The position numbers and the translations under genes were made by a program. Shown here in pieces: positions 31,913-42,893 of a DNA stretch of 64,000 nucleotides. The DNA lies in contig JAWHQI010000028.1 in the NCBI GenBank assembly GCA_033032865.1, positions 4,979,001 through 5,043,000 on the forward strand. Direction: 5' to 3'. The notes below the pieces were generated by a model that was not told where the DNA came from, searched no databases, and was given only the letters and a program-made list of their open reading frames with translations. Positions within the stretch are counted from its first letter, which is position 1; every line of letters starts with the position of its first letter. This DNA is from Dactylorhiza incarnata. Taxonomy: Eukaryota > Streptophyta > Magnoliopsida > Asparagales > Orchidaceae.

Positions 31913-32546
31913 CTAATGAGAGGTACATAGCCTATGGAATTATATTTTTATTTGAATTTTTAAGCACACAACTCACATAGCTATTTTGAAGTTCATTAAT
32001 AAATCAGAGTTATTTAAGACTTGATATAAGCATGAGAACACATGATATAAGGATACATTATTAGATAGAGAAATGCGGAAAAACAAAAAAACAAAACAAA
32101 TAAGAGTAGTATTTTTGTTATAGTTTGACCATTCCAACAATATGTCTAGACTTTTCACATTTGAGCATTTTAACTTTGAAACTTTTCATAACAAATAGGC
32201 AAGCATGAATTAACATATTCAAAAAGATAATAACTACAATGTAACCAATTCTATTTCAAGTAAAGAAAATATTGTAGAAATCATGCATTGCAATCTAGTG
32301 CTTTTACTTGAGTTTTTAGAGAATTATGTAATGTATGCATTAGGCTCCAATTCTCATGAGTGACAGCTTTATGAAAATCAATAATGTGTGCATTAGGTGT
32401 TTGATAAAAGTATACAAGTGAAATAATCAGAACACATGACATATGTAGTGAAATAGTAACAACAACAATAAGATTGTAATCATATAATTACTTTCACACA
32501 TCACATCTAGAATAAAATTTCAAAGCACATAACATACGTACAACTA

Positions 32547-32607
32547 CCAAGGTGCTTCGCCCACACAATGCTCATTAAGACTTATCAGGGAGCGGAGTAT
32601 TGCTTGG
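32547..32607. ncRNA. Structured hairpin, element 5 copy 1
   Basis: CCAAG closes with CTTGG. The inner helix TTCGC/GCGGA (one wobble) surrounds an apical loop containing ACAATGCTCATTAAGACTTA. Confidence 0.65.
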
Positions 32608-32712
32608 GGATCACATAGGCATTTTTTATTAAAGTTATATTTTTGGTGATCCGGTGTACAAATAGAAGTGATAAAATGAAATATGTTTGCACAAGGCACT
32701 TTACAATTCTTT

Positions 32713-32772
32713 CCAAGGTGCTCAACCTCACAATGCTCATTAAGACTTATCAGGAGGGTGAGTAGAGCTTGG
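32713..32772. ncRNA. Structured hairpin, element 5 copy 2
   Basis: CCAAG/CTTGG, then CTC/GAG and CTCAC/GTGAG, enclose the same apical loop. The inner helix sequence is unlike that of copy 1. Confidence 0.65.
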
Positions 32773-33794
32773 TGGAGTTATCTTTGGCTTTTTATTTTAG
32801 ATTTTTATTAAGGGCCAAAAGGTCTCTGAATTCACTTGTTGTTGCAAATATCTATATTATTAAAACAACACTTCTATATTGTGCAAGAAATTTATTTTTA
32901 AAAGATGGTGTAGGTAATTTAGATATACAACTTAATATGTTAAAACTATTACACTACACAATCATGCAAGACTAAGATTATGAGCACATGTAGATCACCA
33001 AAATAGTGAGTATATAATTCATTGATTAACATAAAGCATTACTCATACTTAGAGGCATGCTAGGCAATCATACACAATTATATATAGACTATTTCATTGC
33101 ACATATCAGATTAAGGTCAAGGCATGAAGATAAAACAATGTTTAGGAAATTTGAAATTAAAATTAGACATTGAAGGTTATCTTTAAGAGTATGCCAAAAA
33201 CAATTTTGACCTTTTTGAAACAACAATAACTAAGATGTTTGCTCTTGTGAAGTCAAGTAGTCAAACCATAATTTTGTAAATATTTAAAACAACAAAAAAT
33301 GACAAAAGCATATTTTTGATCATTTTGAATTATTTTTTTTTTTGTATTTTAAAATAAAATTAACATATTAAGAACAACATAATTTTGAAATCAAGAAAAA
33401 TAAACTGAGAGAATTCATTAGAAAAATATCAGAAATATTGAAGGAAAAATCAGAATTCCAATTTGGCCAAAATAGCTAACGCCTGGCGTTAACTAGTTAA
33501 CGCCGAAACAGTACTCGATTTTTGAGAATTTTTGAAAATTTTTCTTTTGACCTAGATAGTATGTACATGGACCATCATAGGGTAGAAATTTCAGAGAAAG
33601 TTGATATGTTTTGAAGGCTAAATTAAGCATATTTTGATGGTTTTAAAATATTTTTATATTTTATATTATAAAATATTTTTTATTTTTCTTTTCATGAAAC
33701 AGTAAATAAGGTGTAGTCATAATGGTACATAGATAGATGACCAACAGAGAAAGATGCAATAATATAAGAAAAGAGGATAACGTCGGCGTTGAAG

Positions 33795-33799
33795 TCAAC
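33795..33799. repeat. Target-site duplication TCAAC, left copy of element 6
   Basis: It is repeated at 41591-41595. Confidence 0.93.
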
Positions 33800-35284
33800 T
33801 ATACAACCCTGTATTCGCCGAGTAGGTTCTCGAGATAAGAAATATTTCAGAACACCATTTCTTAGTATGATCCTGGGTAGGGAGAGAGGAGGGCGAGGGG
33901 TGAGAACTCCTGCCCGCCCAACCGATGTAAGGGGGGCGAGCTCCTCTCGCCCCTGCCCTCAGCAGCAGGGGGCGATCTCCACTCGCCCCCGCGCCCCCAG
34001 TAGGAGTGGGCGAGATCCAGCAGGGGGGAGCTCCTCTCGCCCCCGCCCTCAGCAGCAGGGGGGCGAGCTCCCCTCGCCCCTGCGCCCCCAGTAGGAGGGG
34101 GCGAGATCCAGCAGGGGGGATGAGCTCCTCTCGCCCCCTCCCCATGTAAGGGGGGGGCGAGCTCCTCTCGCCCCAGCCCTCAACAGCAGGGGGCGAGCTC
34201 CACTAGCCACCGCGCCCCCAGTAGGAGGGGCGAGACCCAGCAGGGGGGCGAGCTCCTCTCGCCCCCGCCCCATGTAAGGGGGGCGAGCTCCTCTCGCCCC
34301 CGCCCCATAGAGGGGGGCGAGCACCTCTCGCCCCCGCCCTCAGCAGCAGGGGGCGAGCTCCCCTCGCCCCCGCGCCCCCAGTAGGAGGGGGCGAGATCCA
34401 GCAGGGGGCGAGCTCCTCTCGCCCCCACCCCATGTAAGGGGGGGCGAGCTCCTCTCGCCCCTGCCCTCAGCAGTAGGGGGGCGAGCTCCCCTCTCCCCCG
34501 CGCCCCCAGTAGGAGGGGGAGAGATCCAGCAGGAGGGGAAGCTCCTCTTGCCCCCGCCCCATGTAAGGGGGGGGGGGAGCTCTCTCGCCCCCGCCCTCAG
34601 CAGTAGGGGGGCGAGCTCCACTCGCCCCCGCGCCCCCACGCCCCCAGTAGGAGGGGGCGAGATCCAGCAGAGGGGGCGAGCTCCTCTCGCCCCCGCCACA
34701 TGTAAGGGGCGGTGAGCTCCTCTCGCCCCCGCCCCAGCAGGGGGGAGACCAGTAGGGGGCCGACCCCCGGGTCTCGCCCCACCCCAGTTAGGGGGGCTCA
34801 CCGAGCCCCGCGAAGTACCCCCTCTCGCCCAATTCTGGGGGGAGGCGTTGCTCTGCGTTTAGCGCCTTAGAACAGCGGGATTTGGCTATCCGCAGCCATT
34901 TCCGAGGGTATTTTGGTAATTTCAGGGACCAGTTTTTGGCTGTTCGCAGCCCAAATCTAGAATTCCTATAAATAGGACAAAGGGGGCACCATTTGGAGGC
35001 AAGCTTGTTCTAGGCTAGCTCTCTCTCTCCCTCTCCCTCCCCAAATCTCTCTAGTGGAGTGAGGAGAGCCTCCAGCGGTGCCTAAGCCCGGCATTGGCTT
35101 GGGAGGGGAAGCGCTCTAAAGATCTTCCAGGTATGTGGTGGGAGCTCCTCGCCGAGCCCTTAGTCCTGTTCATAGTTCCAACACCTTCAACCTAGAGCTC
35201 TCCCTTGGGGGGAGTAAGAGTTGGCCACCCCTCAACTTATTGGGGGCCCCGAACTCCACAGAGGCCGAGAAATAGGTTTCAACA
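33800..35284 (+). repeat. Element 6, 5' LTR
   Basis: It starts TATACAACCCTGTATTCGCC. From 33930 to 34790 it is an array of GC-rich hairpin units built on GGGCGAG...CTCGCCC. TATAAATAGGAC at about 34970 is the likely TATA box. It ends GGTTTCAACA. Long open frames in the GC-rich array, on both strands, are products of its biased composition. Confidence 0.92.
33930..34790. repeat. GC-rich hairpin array, element 6 5' LTR
   Basis: About 15 units contain GGGCGAGCTCCTCTCGCCCC, alternating CATGTAAG, CAGCAG and AGTAGGAG spacers. Each GGGCGAG/CTCGCCC pair can fold. The 3' LTR array (39850-41060) is longer, which explains most of the 396-bp LTR length difference. Confidence 0.85.
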
Positions 35285-35340
35285 TTATGGTGCGGTGAGC
35301 GTGGAGTGTGACTAACTCAAGAAAATCTCAAGCTGAGCTC

Positions 35341-36724
35341 CATGGTTGGAGGTGGAGGAGGATCTGACCCAGACCACTCGCAGCCCCCGGTGGTTGGAGT
35401 GACGTTGGAGATGTTTGAAAGTTTCAGGCAGGAGGTCCTGCAGACCATGCAAGTAGCTTTCGCCTCGATAGGTGAAGGTAGAAGAGGAAGTGGTCCAGAG
35501 GCCTCACCTCAGTAGGTGGGCGAGAGCACTCCAGGCCAGCATCCCAGGAAGGAGGTGACAACAGGGGGGAGTGGGGAGGCATTCGTACCCCACTCGCCCG
35601 GACCCCTAGTAGGGGGCGAGTGGGGAGGTCCCAGACCCCCACTCGCCCAGCCCCAAGGGGGCGAGTGGGGAGGTCCCAGATCCCCACTCGCCCAGCCCCA
35701 AGTGGGCGAGTGGGGAGGCGCCAGACCCCCACTCGCCCAACCCCAAGAGGGCGAGTGGGGAGGTGTCAAACCCCATCTCGCCCAGCCCCAAAGGGAGCGA
35801 GCATAGGAAGTCCTTTGTGTGAGCTGATCCTCTCGGCCCCGGTTCCAGAGGGGTTCGAAAGGTTGGAGATGTCTCACTACTCCGGCAAGGATGACCCCGT
35901 CCTGCACCTGCAGTGGTTTGAGGACATGGTCTCCATTAGGCCCATGACGGACGCTTTCAAGTGTCGACTCTTCGCGACAACTATGAAGGAGAAGGCTAGA
36001 GATCGGTTCCATTAGCTCCCTGCGGGATCCATCTATGCCTTCGAAGACCTGCGCCGAGTTTTCCTGCTACGCTTCTCGACGTCAAGGAAGAGAAAGAAAC
36101 ATGTCGAAGCACTTTTCCAGATCAAGCAAGAGCCAGGGGAGTCACTGGCTCACTATCTAGAGCGGTTCAGGGAGGAGGTTCTCCTCGTCCAAGAAGTGCC
36201 CGGGTACACCCTCAAGCTTGCCTTCATGTTAGGGCTGCGGGAGGGCTTCTTCAAGATGGACCTCAAGAGGAGAGCTCTTTTGTCCTTTGAGGAGTTGATG
36301 GAAAGGGTGGCAGAAGAAGTTGAGAGTGAGGAAGCTAACCTGGAGTTCGCAAGAAGGTTGGCCAAGCTGAGTGAACCAGAGGCGAGGCAGCATGGGGGGA
36401 AGGGTAGGGGCCCCCAAGAGGAAGTTCGACCAAGAGGAGGACAACTTCCAGGGAGAGGGGGCCGGCCTCCCAGGGTGGAGGCAGGGACCGAAGGCACCCT
36501 CTCCACCACCCCAGCAAACCATGGCGATCAACCGCAGAAGAAGAAGGAATCGTAAGGGAGGAAGAAGAGGAGTCCGGGCGGAGTTACCTTACTGTGACTT
36601 CCACGATGAGGAGGGTCACGCGACATCCACCTGCCCCGAGTTCTTGCAAATGAGGGAGGCAAGGCGTCCGAAGTCGCAACGTCAGCAACCAGAAGAGGTC
36701 GAGGAGGACCATGCCTGGGAGTAG
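35341..36724 (+). pseudogene. Gypsy gag gene of element 6 (broken)
   Basis: An ATG at 35341 opens a G-rich N-terminus; an amber at about 35513 follows. Four 45-bp palindromic repeats (35600-35790) come next. The retrotransposon gag domain then reads clearly from about 35830: MSHYSGKDDPVLHLQWFEDM, FKCRLFATTMKEKARDRFH, an amber at 36013-36015, LPAGSIYAFEDLRRVFLLRF, then ESLAHYLERFREEV and LRRVAEEVE-like helices. A frame change near 36400-36540 leads to a CCHC-like knuckle, CDFHDEEGHATSTC (C-x2-H-x4-H-x4-C), the variant common in Tat-group gag. It ends at 36724. The amber at 36013 replaces CAG by a C-to-T change. Confidence 0.85.
35600..35795. repeat. 45-bp palindromic tandem repeats in element 6 gag
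   Basis: Four units each contain GGGCGAGTGGGGA, a short spacer and TCCCCACTCGCCC or close variants, forming 12-13-bp stems. The GGGCGAG core is the same as in the LTR array. Confidence 0.9.
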
Positions 36725-36847
36725 AAGTCCGAGTCCTAGCCTTCATGCTTGGTTTTTTCTTTAAGTCCGTGTAGTATGACGGTGTGTTTCCATCCTTAGT
36801 TTTTCTTGCGTGTAACCGAATGACTAATGTAATAAAAGTTTTTCCAA

Positions 36848-39560
36848 GTGTTCATCACCCCTCGGATAGTTCCGCTGACTGGGCTCTCACTAGCCGGCAG
36901 GTGCAGGTTGACCTCCCATGGAGGCTATGTTCTTCACCACTCGGATAGTTCCGCTGACCGGGCTCTCACTAGCCGGCAGGGTAGGTTGACCTCCCAGGGA
37001 GTCTATATTCTTCACCCTATGTTCTTCACCCCTCGGATGGTTCAGCTGACCGGGCTCTCACTAGCCGGCAGGTGCAAGTTGACCTCCCAGGGAGGCTATG
37101 TTCTTCACCCCTCAGAAGGTTCCCCTGACCGGGCTCTCACTAGCCGGCAGGTGCAGGTTGACCTCTTAAGGAGGCTATGTTCTACACCCCTCGGATGGTT
37201 CCGCTGACCGGGCTCTCACTAGCCGGCAGGTGCAGGTTGACCTCCCATGGAGGCTATGTTCTTCACCCCTCGGATGGTTCCGCTGACCGGGCTCTCACTA
37301 GCCGGCAGGTGCAGGTACCTCCCAGGGAGGCTATGTTCTTCACCACTTGGATGGTTTCGCTGACCGGGCTCTCACTAGCCGGCAGGTGCAGGTTGACCTC
37401 CCAGGGAGGCTATGTTCTTCACCCCTCAGATGGTTCTGCTGACCGAGCTCTCACTAGCCAGCAGGTGCAGGTTGACCTCCCAGGGAGGCTATGTTCTTCA
37501 CCCCTCGGATGGTTCCGCTGACCGGGCTCTCACTAGCCGGTAGGTGCATGTTGACCTCCCAGGGAGGCTATGTTCTTCACCCCTCGGATAGTTCCGCTGA
37601 CCGGGCTCTCACTAGCCGGCAGGTGCATGTTGACCTCCCAGGGAGGCTATGTTCTTCACCCCTCTGATGGTTCCGCTGACCGGGCTCTCACTAGCCGGCA
37701 GGTGCAGGTTGACCTCCCAGGGAGGCTATGTTCTTCACCCCTCAGATGGTTCCGCTGACCGGGCTCTCACTAGCCGGCAGGTGCAGGTTGACCTCCTAGG
37801 GAGGCTATGTTCTTCACCCCTCGGATGATTCCGCTGACCGGGTTCTCACTAGTCGGCAGGTGCAGGTTGACCTCCCAGGGAGGTTATGTTCTTCACCCCT
37901 CGGATGGTTCCGCTGACCGGGCTCTCACTAGCCGGCAGGTGCAGGTTGACCTCCCAGGGAGGCTATGTTCTTCACCCCTCGGATGGTTCCGCTGACCGGG
38001 CTCTCACTAGCCGGCAGTTGCAGGTTGACCTCCAAGGGAGGCTATGTTCTTCACCCCTCGGATGGTTCCGCTGACCAGGCTCTCACTAGCCGGCAGGTGC
38101 AGGTTGACCTCCCAGGGAGGCTATGTTCTTCACCCATTGGATGGTTCCGCTGACCGGGCTCTCACTAGCCGGCAGGTGCAGGTTGACCTCCCAGTGAGGC
38201 TATGTTCTTCACCCCTCAGATGGTTCCGCTGCCGGGCTCTCACTTGCCGGCAGGTGAAGGTTGACCTCCCAGGGAGGCTATATTCTTCACCCCTCTGATG
38301 GTTCCGCTGACCGGGCTCTCACTAGCCGGCAGGTGCAGGTTGACCTCCCAGGGAGGCTATGTTCTTCACCCCTCGGATGGTTCCGCTGACCGGGCTGTCA
38401 CTAACCGACAGGTGCAGGTTGACCTCCCAGGGAGGCTATGTTCTTCACCCCTTGGATGGTTTCGCTGACCGGGCTCTCACTAGCTGGCAGGTGCAGGTTG
38501 ACCTCCCAGGGAGGCTATATTCTTCACCCCTCGGATGGTTTCGCTGACCGGGCTCTCACTAGCCGGTAGGTACAGGTTGACCTCCCAGGGAGGCTATATT
38601 CTTCACCCCTTGGATGGTTCTACTGACCGGGCTCTCACTAGCCGGCAGGTGCAGGTTGACCTCCCAGTGAGGCAATGTTCTTTTCCCCTCGGATGGTTCC
38701 GCTGACCGCACTCTCACTAGCCGGTAGGGCAGGTTGACCTCCCAGGGAGGCTATGTTCTTCACCCCTCGGATGGTTCCGCTGACCGGGCTCTCACTAGCC
38801 GGCAGGGCAGGTTGACCTCCCAGGGAGGCTATGTTCTTCATCCCTCGGATGGTTCCGCTGACCGGGCTCTCACTAGCCGGCAGGGCAGGTTGACCTCCCA
38901 GGGAGGCTATGTTCTTCACCCCTCAGACGGTTCCGCTGACCGGGCTCTCACTAGCTGGCAGGGCAGGTTGACCTCCCAGGGAGGCTATGTTCTTCACCCC
39001 TCGGATGGTTTCACTGATCGAGCTCTCACTAGTCGGCAGGGCAGGTTGACCTCCCAGGGAGGCTATGTTCTTCACCCCTCGGATGGTTCCGCTGACCGGG
39101 CTCTCACTAGCCGGCAGGGCAGGTTGACCTCCCAGGGAGGCTATGTTCTTCACCCCTCGGATGGTTCCGCTGACCGGGCTCTCACTAGCCGGCAGGGCAG
39201 GTTGACCTCCCAGGGAGGACAAGTGATTTTCCCCTCGGATGGTTCCGCTGACCGGGCTCTCACTAGTCGGCAGGCCAGGTTGACCTCCCAGGGAGGACAA
39301 GTGATTTTCCCCTCGGATGGTTCCGCTGACCGGGCTCTCACTAGCCGGCAGGCCAGGTTGACCTCCCAGGGAGGATAAGTTTTTTCCCCTTTTATGGTTC
39401 CACTGACCGAGCTCTCACTAGCCGGCAAGCCAGGTTGACCTCCCAGGGAGGACAAGTGATTTTCCCCTTGGATGGTTCCGCTGACCGGGCTCTCACTAGC
39501 CGGCAGGCCAGGTTGACCTCCCAGGGAGGACAAGTCTTTTTCCCCCCGAGATGGTCTCGC
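36848..39560. repeat. 79/78-bp minisatellite of element 6, about 34 copies
   Basis: The unit contains CTTCACCCCTCGGATGGTTC, CTCACTAGCCGGCAGG and TTGACCTCCCAGGGAGG. The left two thirds have a 79-bp period (GGCAGGTGCAGG). From about 38700 the period is 78 bp (GGCAGGGCAGG), a multiple of three, giving an open frame of 214 residues (38734-39378). From about 39215 a third variant with GACAAGTGATTTTCC appears. CCTCCC-A-GGGAGG in each unit is a perfect stem. Confidence 0.95.
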
Positions 39561-39709
39561 TAGCCGGCAGGGTTGGATGAACTCTCGGGAAGGCTATATG
39601 TTTTTTCTGAGGTAGCACCGTTAGCCGGATTCCCAGCGACACTCGTCGAATATGCAGGGTTGGACGTTTCTCTCCGAGCGAGTACCCCGCTCGAAAAGAG
39701 CAGGGATTG
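39561..39709 (+). other. 3' end of element 6 interior
   Basis: Short unique sequence between minisatellite and 3' LTR, ending in the purine-rich GAAAAGAGCAGGGAT, the likely polypurine tract. Confidence 0.7.
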
Positions 39710-41590
39710 TGTACAACCCTGTATTCGCCGAGTAGGTTCTCGAGACAAGAAGTATTTCGGAACACCATTTCTCAGTATGATCCTGGGTAGGGAGAGAGGA
39801 GGGCGAGTGGTGGAGGTAGAGACCTCCCGCCCGCCCAACCGATGTAAGGGCGGGCGAGCTCCTCTCGCCCCCGCCCTCAGCAGCAGAGGGGCGATCTCCA
39901 CTCGCCCCCGCGCCCCCAGTAGGAGGGGGCGAGATCCAGCAGGGGGGGCGAGCTCCTCTCGCCCCCGCCCCATGTAAGGGGGGCGAGCTCCTCTCACCCC
40001 CGCCCTCAGCAGCAGGGGGGTGAGCTTCCCTCGCCCCCGCGCCCCCAGTAGGAGGGGGAGTGATCCAGTAGGGGTGCGAGCTCCTCTCGCCCCCGCCCTC
40101 AGCAGTAGGGGCGAGCTCCACTCGCCCTCGCGCCCCCAGTAGGAGGGGGCGAGATACAGCAGAGGGGGGGGGGGGGGGGGCGAGCTCCTCTCTCCCCCGC
40201 CCCATGTAAGGGGGGGGGGGGGGGGGGGGTGAGCTCCTCTCGCCCCCGCCCTCAGCATTAGGGGGCGAGCTCCCCTCGCCCCCGCGCCCCCAGTAGGAGG
40301 GGGCGAGATCCAGCAGTGGGGGCGAGCTCCTCTCGCCCCCGCCCCATGTAAGGTGGGGGCGAGCTCCTCTTGCCCCCGCCCTCAACAGCACGGGGGGCGA
40401 GCTCCACTCGCTCCTGCGCCACCAGTAGGAGTGGGAGAGATCCAGTAGGGGGCGAGATCCTCTCGCCCCCGCCCCATATAAGGGGGGGCGAGCTCCTCTC
40501 GCCCCCGCCCTCAGCAGCAGGGGGCGAGCTCCACTCTCCCCCGCGCCTCCAGTAGGAGGGCGAGATCCAGCAGGGGGGGCGAGCTCCTCTCGCCCCCTCC
40601 CCATGTAAGGGGGGGCAAGCTCCTCTTGCCCCCGCCCTCAGCAGCAGGGGGCGAGCTCCCCTCGCCCCCGCGCCCCTAGTAGGAGGGGGCGAGATCCAGC
40701 AGGGGGCGAGCTCCTCTCGCCCCCGCCCCATGTAAGGGGGGGGGGGGGGGGGGGGGGGGGGGCGAGCTCCTCTCGCCCCCGCCCTCAGCAGTAGGGGGGC
40801 AAGCTCCCCTCTCCCACGCGCCCCCAGTAGGAGGGGGCGAGATCCAGCAGGGGGGAGCTCCTCTCGCCACTGCCACATGTAAGGGGGGGCGAGCTCCTCT
40901 CGCCCCCGCCCTCAGCAGCAGGGGGGCGAGCTCCACTCGCCCTCGCGCCCCCGGTAGGAGGGGCGAGATCCAGTAGAGGGGGGCGAGCTCCTCTCTCCTC
41001 CGCCCCATGTAAGGGGGCGATCCCCTCTCGCCCCCGCCCCAGCAGGGGGGAGACCAGCAGGGGGCCGACCCCCAGGTCTCGCCCCACCGCAGTTAGGGGG
41101 GCTCGCCGAGCCCCGCGAAGTACCCCCTCTCGCCCAATTCCGGGGGGAGTGTTGGTCTGCGTTTAGCGCCTCAGAACAGCGGGATTTGGCTATCCGCAAC
41201 CATTTTCGAGGGTATTTTGGTAATTTCAAGGACTAGTTTTTGGCTGTTCGCAGCCCAAATCCAGAATTCCTATAAATAGGACCAAGGGGGCACCATTTGG
41301 AGGCAAGTTTGTTCTAGGCTAGCTCTCTCTCTCTCCCTCTCCCTCCCCAAATCTCTCTAGTGGAGTGAGGAGAGCCTCCAGTGGTGCCCAAGCCCGGCAT
41401 TGGCTTGGGAGGGAAAGCGCTCTAAAGATCTTCCGGGTATATGGTGGGACCTCCTCGCCGAGCCCTTAGTCCTGTTCATAGTTCCAACACCTTCAACCTA
41501 GAGCTGTCCCTTGGGGGGAGTAAGAGTTGGCCACCCCTCAACTTGTTGGGGGCCCCGAACTCCACAGAGGCCGAGAAATCGGTTTCAACA
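39710..41590 (+). repeat. Element 6, 3' LTR
   Basis: It starts TGTACAACCCTG and ends GGTTTCAACA. It carries long G runs (about 40163-40181, 40210-40229, 40736-40762) within the hairpin array, which is expanded against the 5' LTR. TATA box TATAAATAGGAC at about 41272. Confidence 0.93.
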
Positions 41591-41595
41591 TCAAC
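41591..41595. repeat. Target-site duplication TCAAC, right copy of element 6
   Basis: It matches 33795-33799. Confidence 0.93.
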
Positions 41596-42106
41596 GCTAG
41601 TGTTGAGTTCGCTTTATATAAAAAGCCCTAAATCCGAGTTCTTTTCTTTTCTCATCATTTCAGGTCGTGTCTTCTCCAGGTTTCGCCGCCAGCACTCTCA
41701 GATCTAGGTAAAATTGATGTTTTTCTTCTCATATTTTTTGATTAAATCATTTCTCTACCCCTAAATTGAAATCATTTGAAGTATTGAAGTGTATTATTAT
41801 GGTATGTGATAGATTTTAGGATTTTGAGATCTAGGGTTTGCAAATTTTTGAGTTGAGAATGAGGTTTTGAGATTCTTCTAAAGATGAGTCTTTGCTTTTA
41901 CCTTCTTTAGTTAGTTTGATTTTTATTGATGACTTTTCATTTATCCTTTTGTTTTTCAACAATTTTTTAAGTTGCAAGTATTACAGATGGTTGGCATTGT
42001 GTACTGGCAGTGATAGAATGTTTCAGAGCATGCGTCGGGCATTAATTCTAACGCCTAGCGTTAAACAAAATCATTTTTGTGCTGATTGTTGTTGTGTTGA
42101 AAGTTC
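41596..42106 (+). promoter_or_regulatory. Promoter and probable 5'-UTR intron of antisense gene in element 5
   Basis: On the plus strand, opposite to element 5, a TATA box (CTTTATATAAAAAG, about 41611-41624) is followed by a pyrimidine-rich leader (TTCTTTTCTTTTCTC), then CAGATCTAG-GTAAAATT (donor at about 41708) and T-rich intron-like DNA to an acceptor near 42095-42110. The layout is that of an ordinary plant gene start. AACGC-type palindromes flank it (about 41592 and 42048). Confidence 0.5.
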
Positions 42107-42888
42107 ATGAAGGTTATGGCTTCTTCCAGTATGCATGGTGTCCGTGCCAGAAAGTCTTCGTCCCGTCCTCCACAAGAGTCTTATCAATCATTTGTGGGGA
42201 TTGAAAAGGCGACTGTTGGTGTAGGCATGGTGTTGCACATAGATCTTCCACGTCATGCACATATTCAGAATCTCCTAGCAGCATTAGGAGTGTTGTCAGT
42301 GATTTCTGATGATTGCTTTTCTACGAATTTTGTTCGGGAGTTTTATAACAATTTGTATGATCCGTCAGAAATGGAACTTCATGGAGGAGTGATGTCAATG
42401 ATCCAGTCTGAAGTTATTCAAGTCACACATGACGATCTTCGGAATGAGTTTGGGTTAATAGAGAATGATTATCGTTTAGATGTGGTAGAAAAGTATAGAG
42501 CTGAGCGGGATTGGACACCAGTAAATCTGGTATTGCACGGGAAGGAGACAAAAGATCAGATTACAGATGTTTCTTCACTTAGGGAGGAAGCATTTTTGAT
42601 TCAAGATATTTTATGACATACAATTATGTTGAAGTCTGGAGACACAAAGAAGATCACTACACAATTGAGCATATTAACATATCATATAATGCAGGAAGTA
42701 CTTTTTGATGTGGCTGATCTTATCCGTTCTCAGATTCGTTATACTTTTATGTTGAAGGATCCAAGACGGTCTCGACTCAACACTCTTCCCCTAGGAGGAC
42801 TTATACAACGGGTGGTGATGGCAAAGTATGCATATATAACTCGAACTGATTATATTAATGATCTTGTCCCTGAGCTTTATTCTACTTC

Positions 42889-42893
42889 AACCC
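42889..42893. repeat. Target-site duplication AACCC, left copy of element 4
   Basis: It is repeated at 50222-50226. Confidence 0.95.

Larger units (their letters stand above)
31106..33799 (-). other. Element 5, 3' noncoding region, LTR side
   Basis: It begins with the polypurine tract (plus ATCTCCCCATTTTG). It holds a 295-bp block strongly conserved with element 4 (31618-31912), two structured hairpins (32547-32607 and 32713-32772) and an AACGCC/GGCGTT palindrome group near 33478-33505. No credible gene. It is cut by element 6 at 33800. Confidence 0.75.
33800..41590 (+). mobile_element. Element 6: gag-only Gypsy (Tat-like) element with minisatellite
   Basis: LTRs at 33800-35284 (1485 bp) and 39710-41590 (1881 bp) are flanked by TCAAC. 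The left LTR's first TG has become TA. Between them lie a gag-like gene (35341-36724) and a 2.7-kb tandem array (36848-39560) that fills the place of pol. No protease, RT or integrase is present, so it is non-autonomous. The putative primer site after the left LTR (TATGGTGCGGTGAGCG) does not match a tRNA I can name. Confidence 0.93.

Noticed and set aside
33795..34801. Long open frames on both strands in GC-rich LTR arrays of element 6 (also 39560-41229)
   Set aside because: Overlapping frames in every phase result from stop-poor GC repeats; they differ between the two LTRs and have no known domain.
38638..39533. Minus-strand repeat proteins over the minisatellite
   Set aside because: They are the reverse of the 78-bp array, whose period makes all in-frame stops vanish together; no independent evidence of coding.
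36848..39560. CRISPR-like array
   Set aside because: The whole 78-79-bp unit repeats without unique spacers, and it lies inside a plant retrotransposon. It is a minisatellite.
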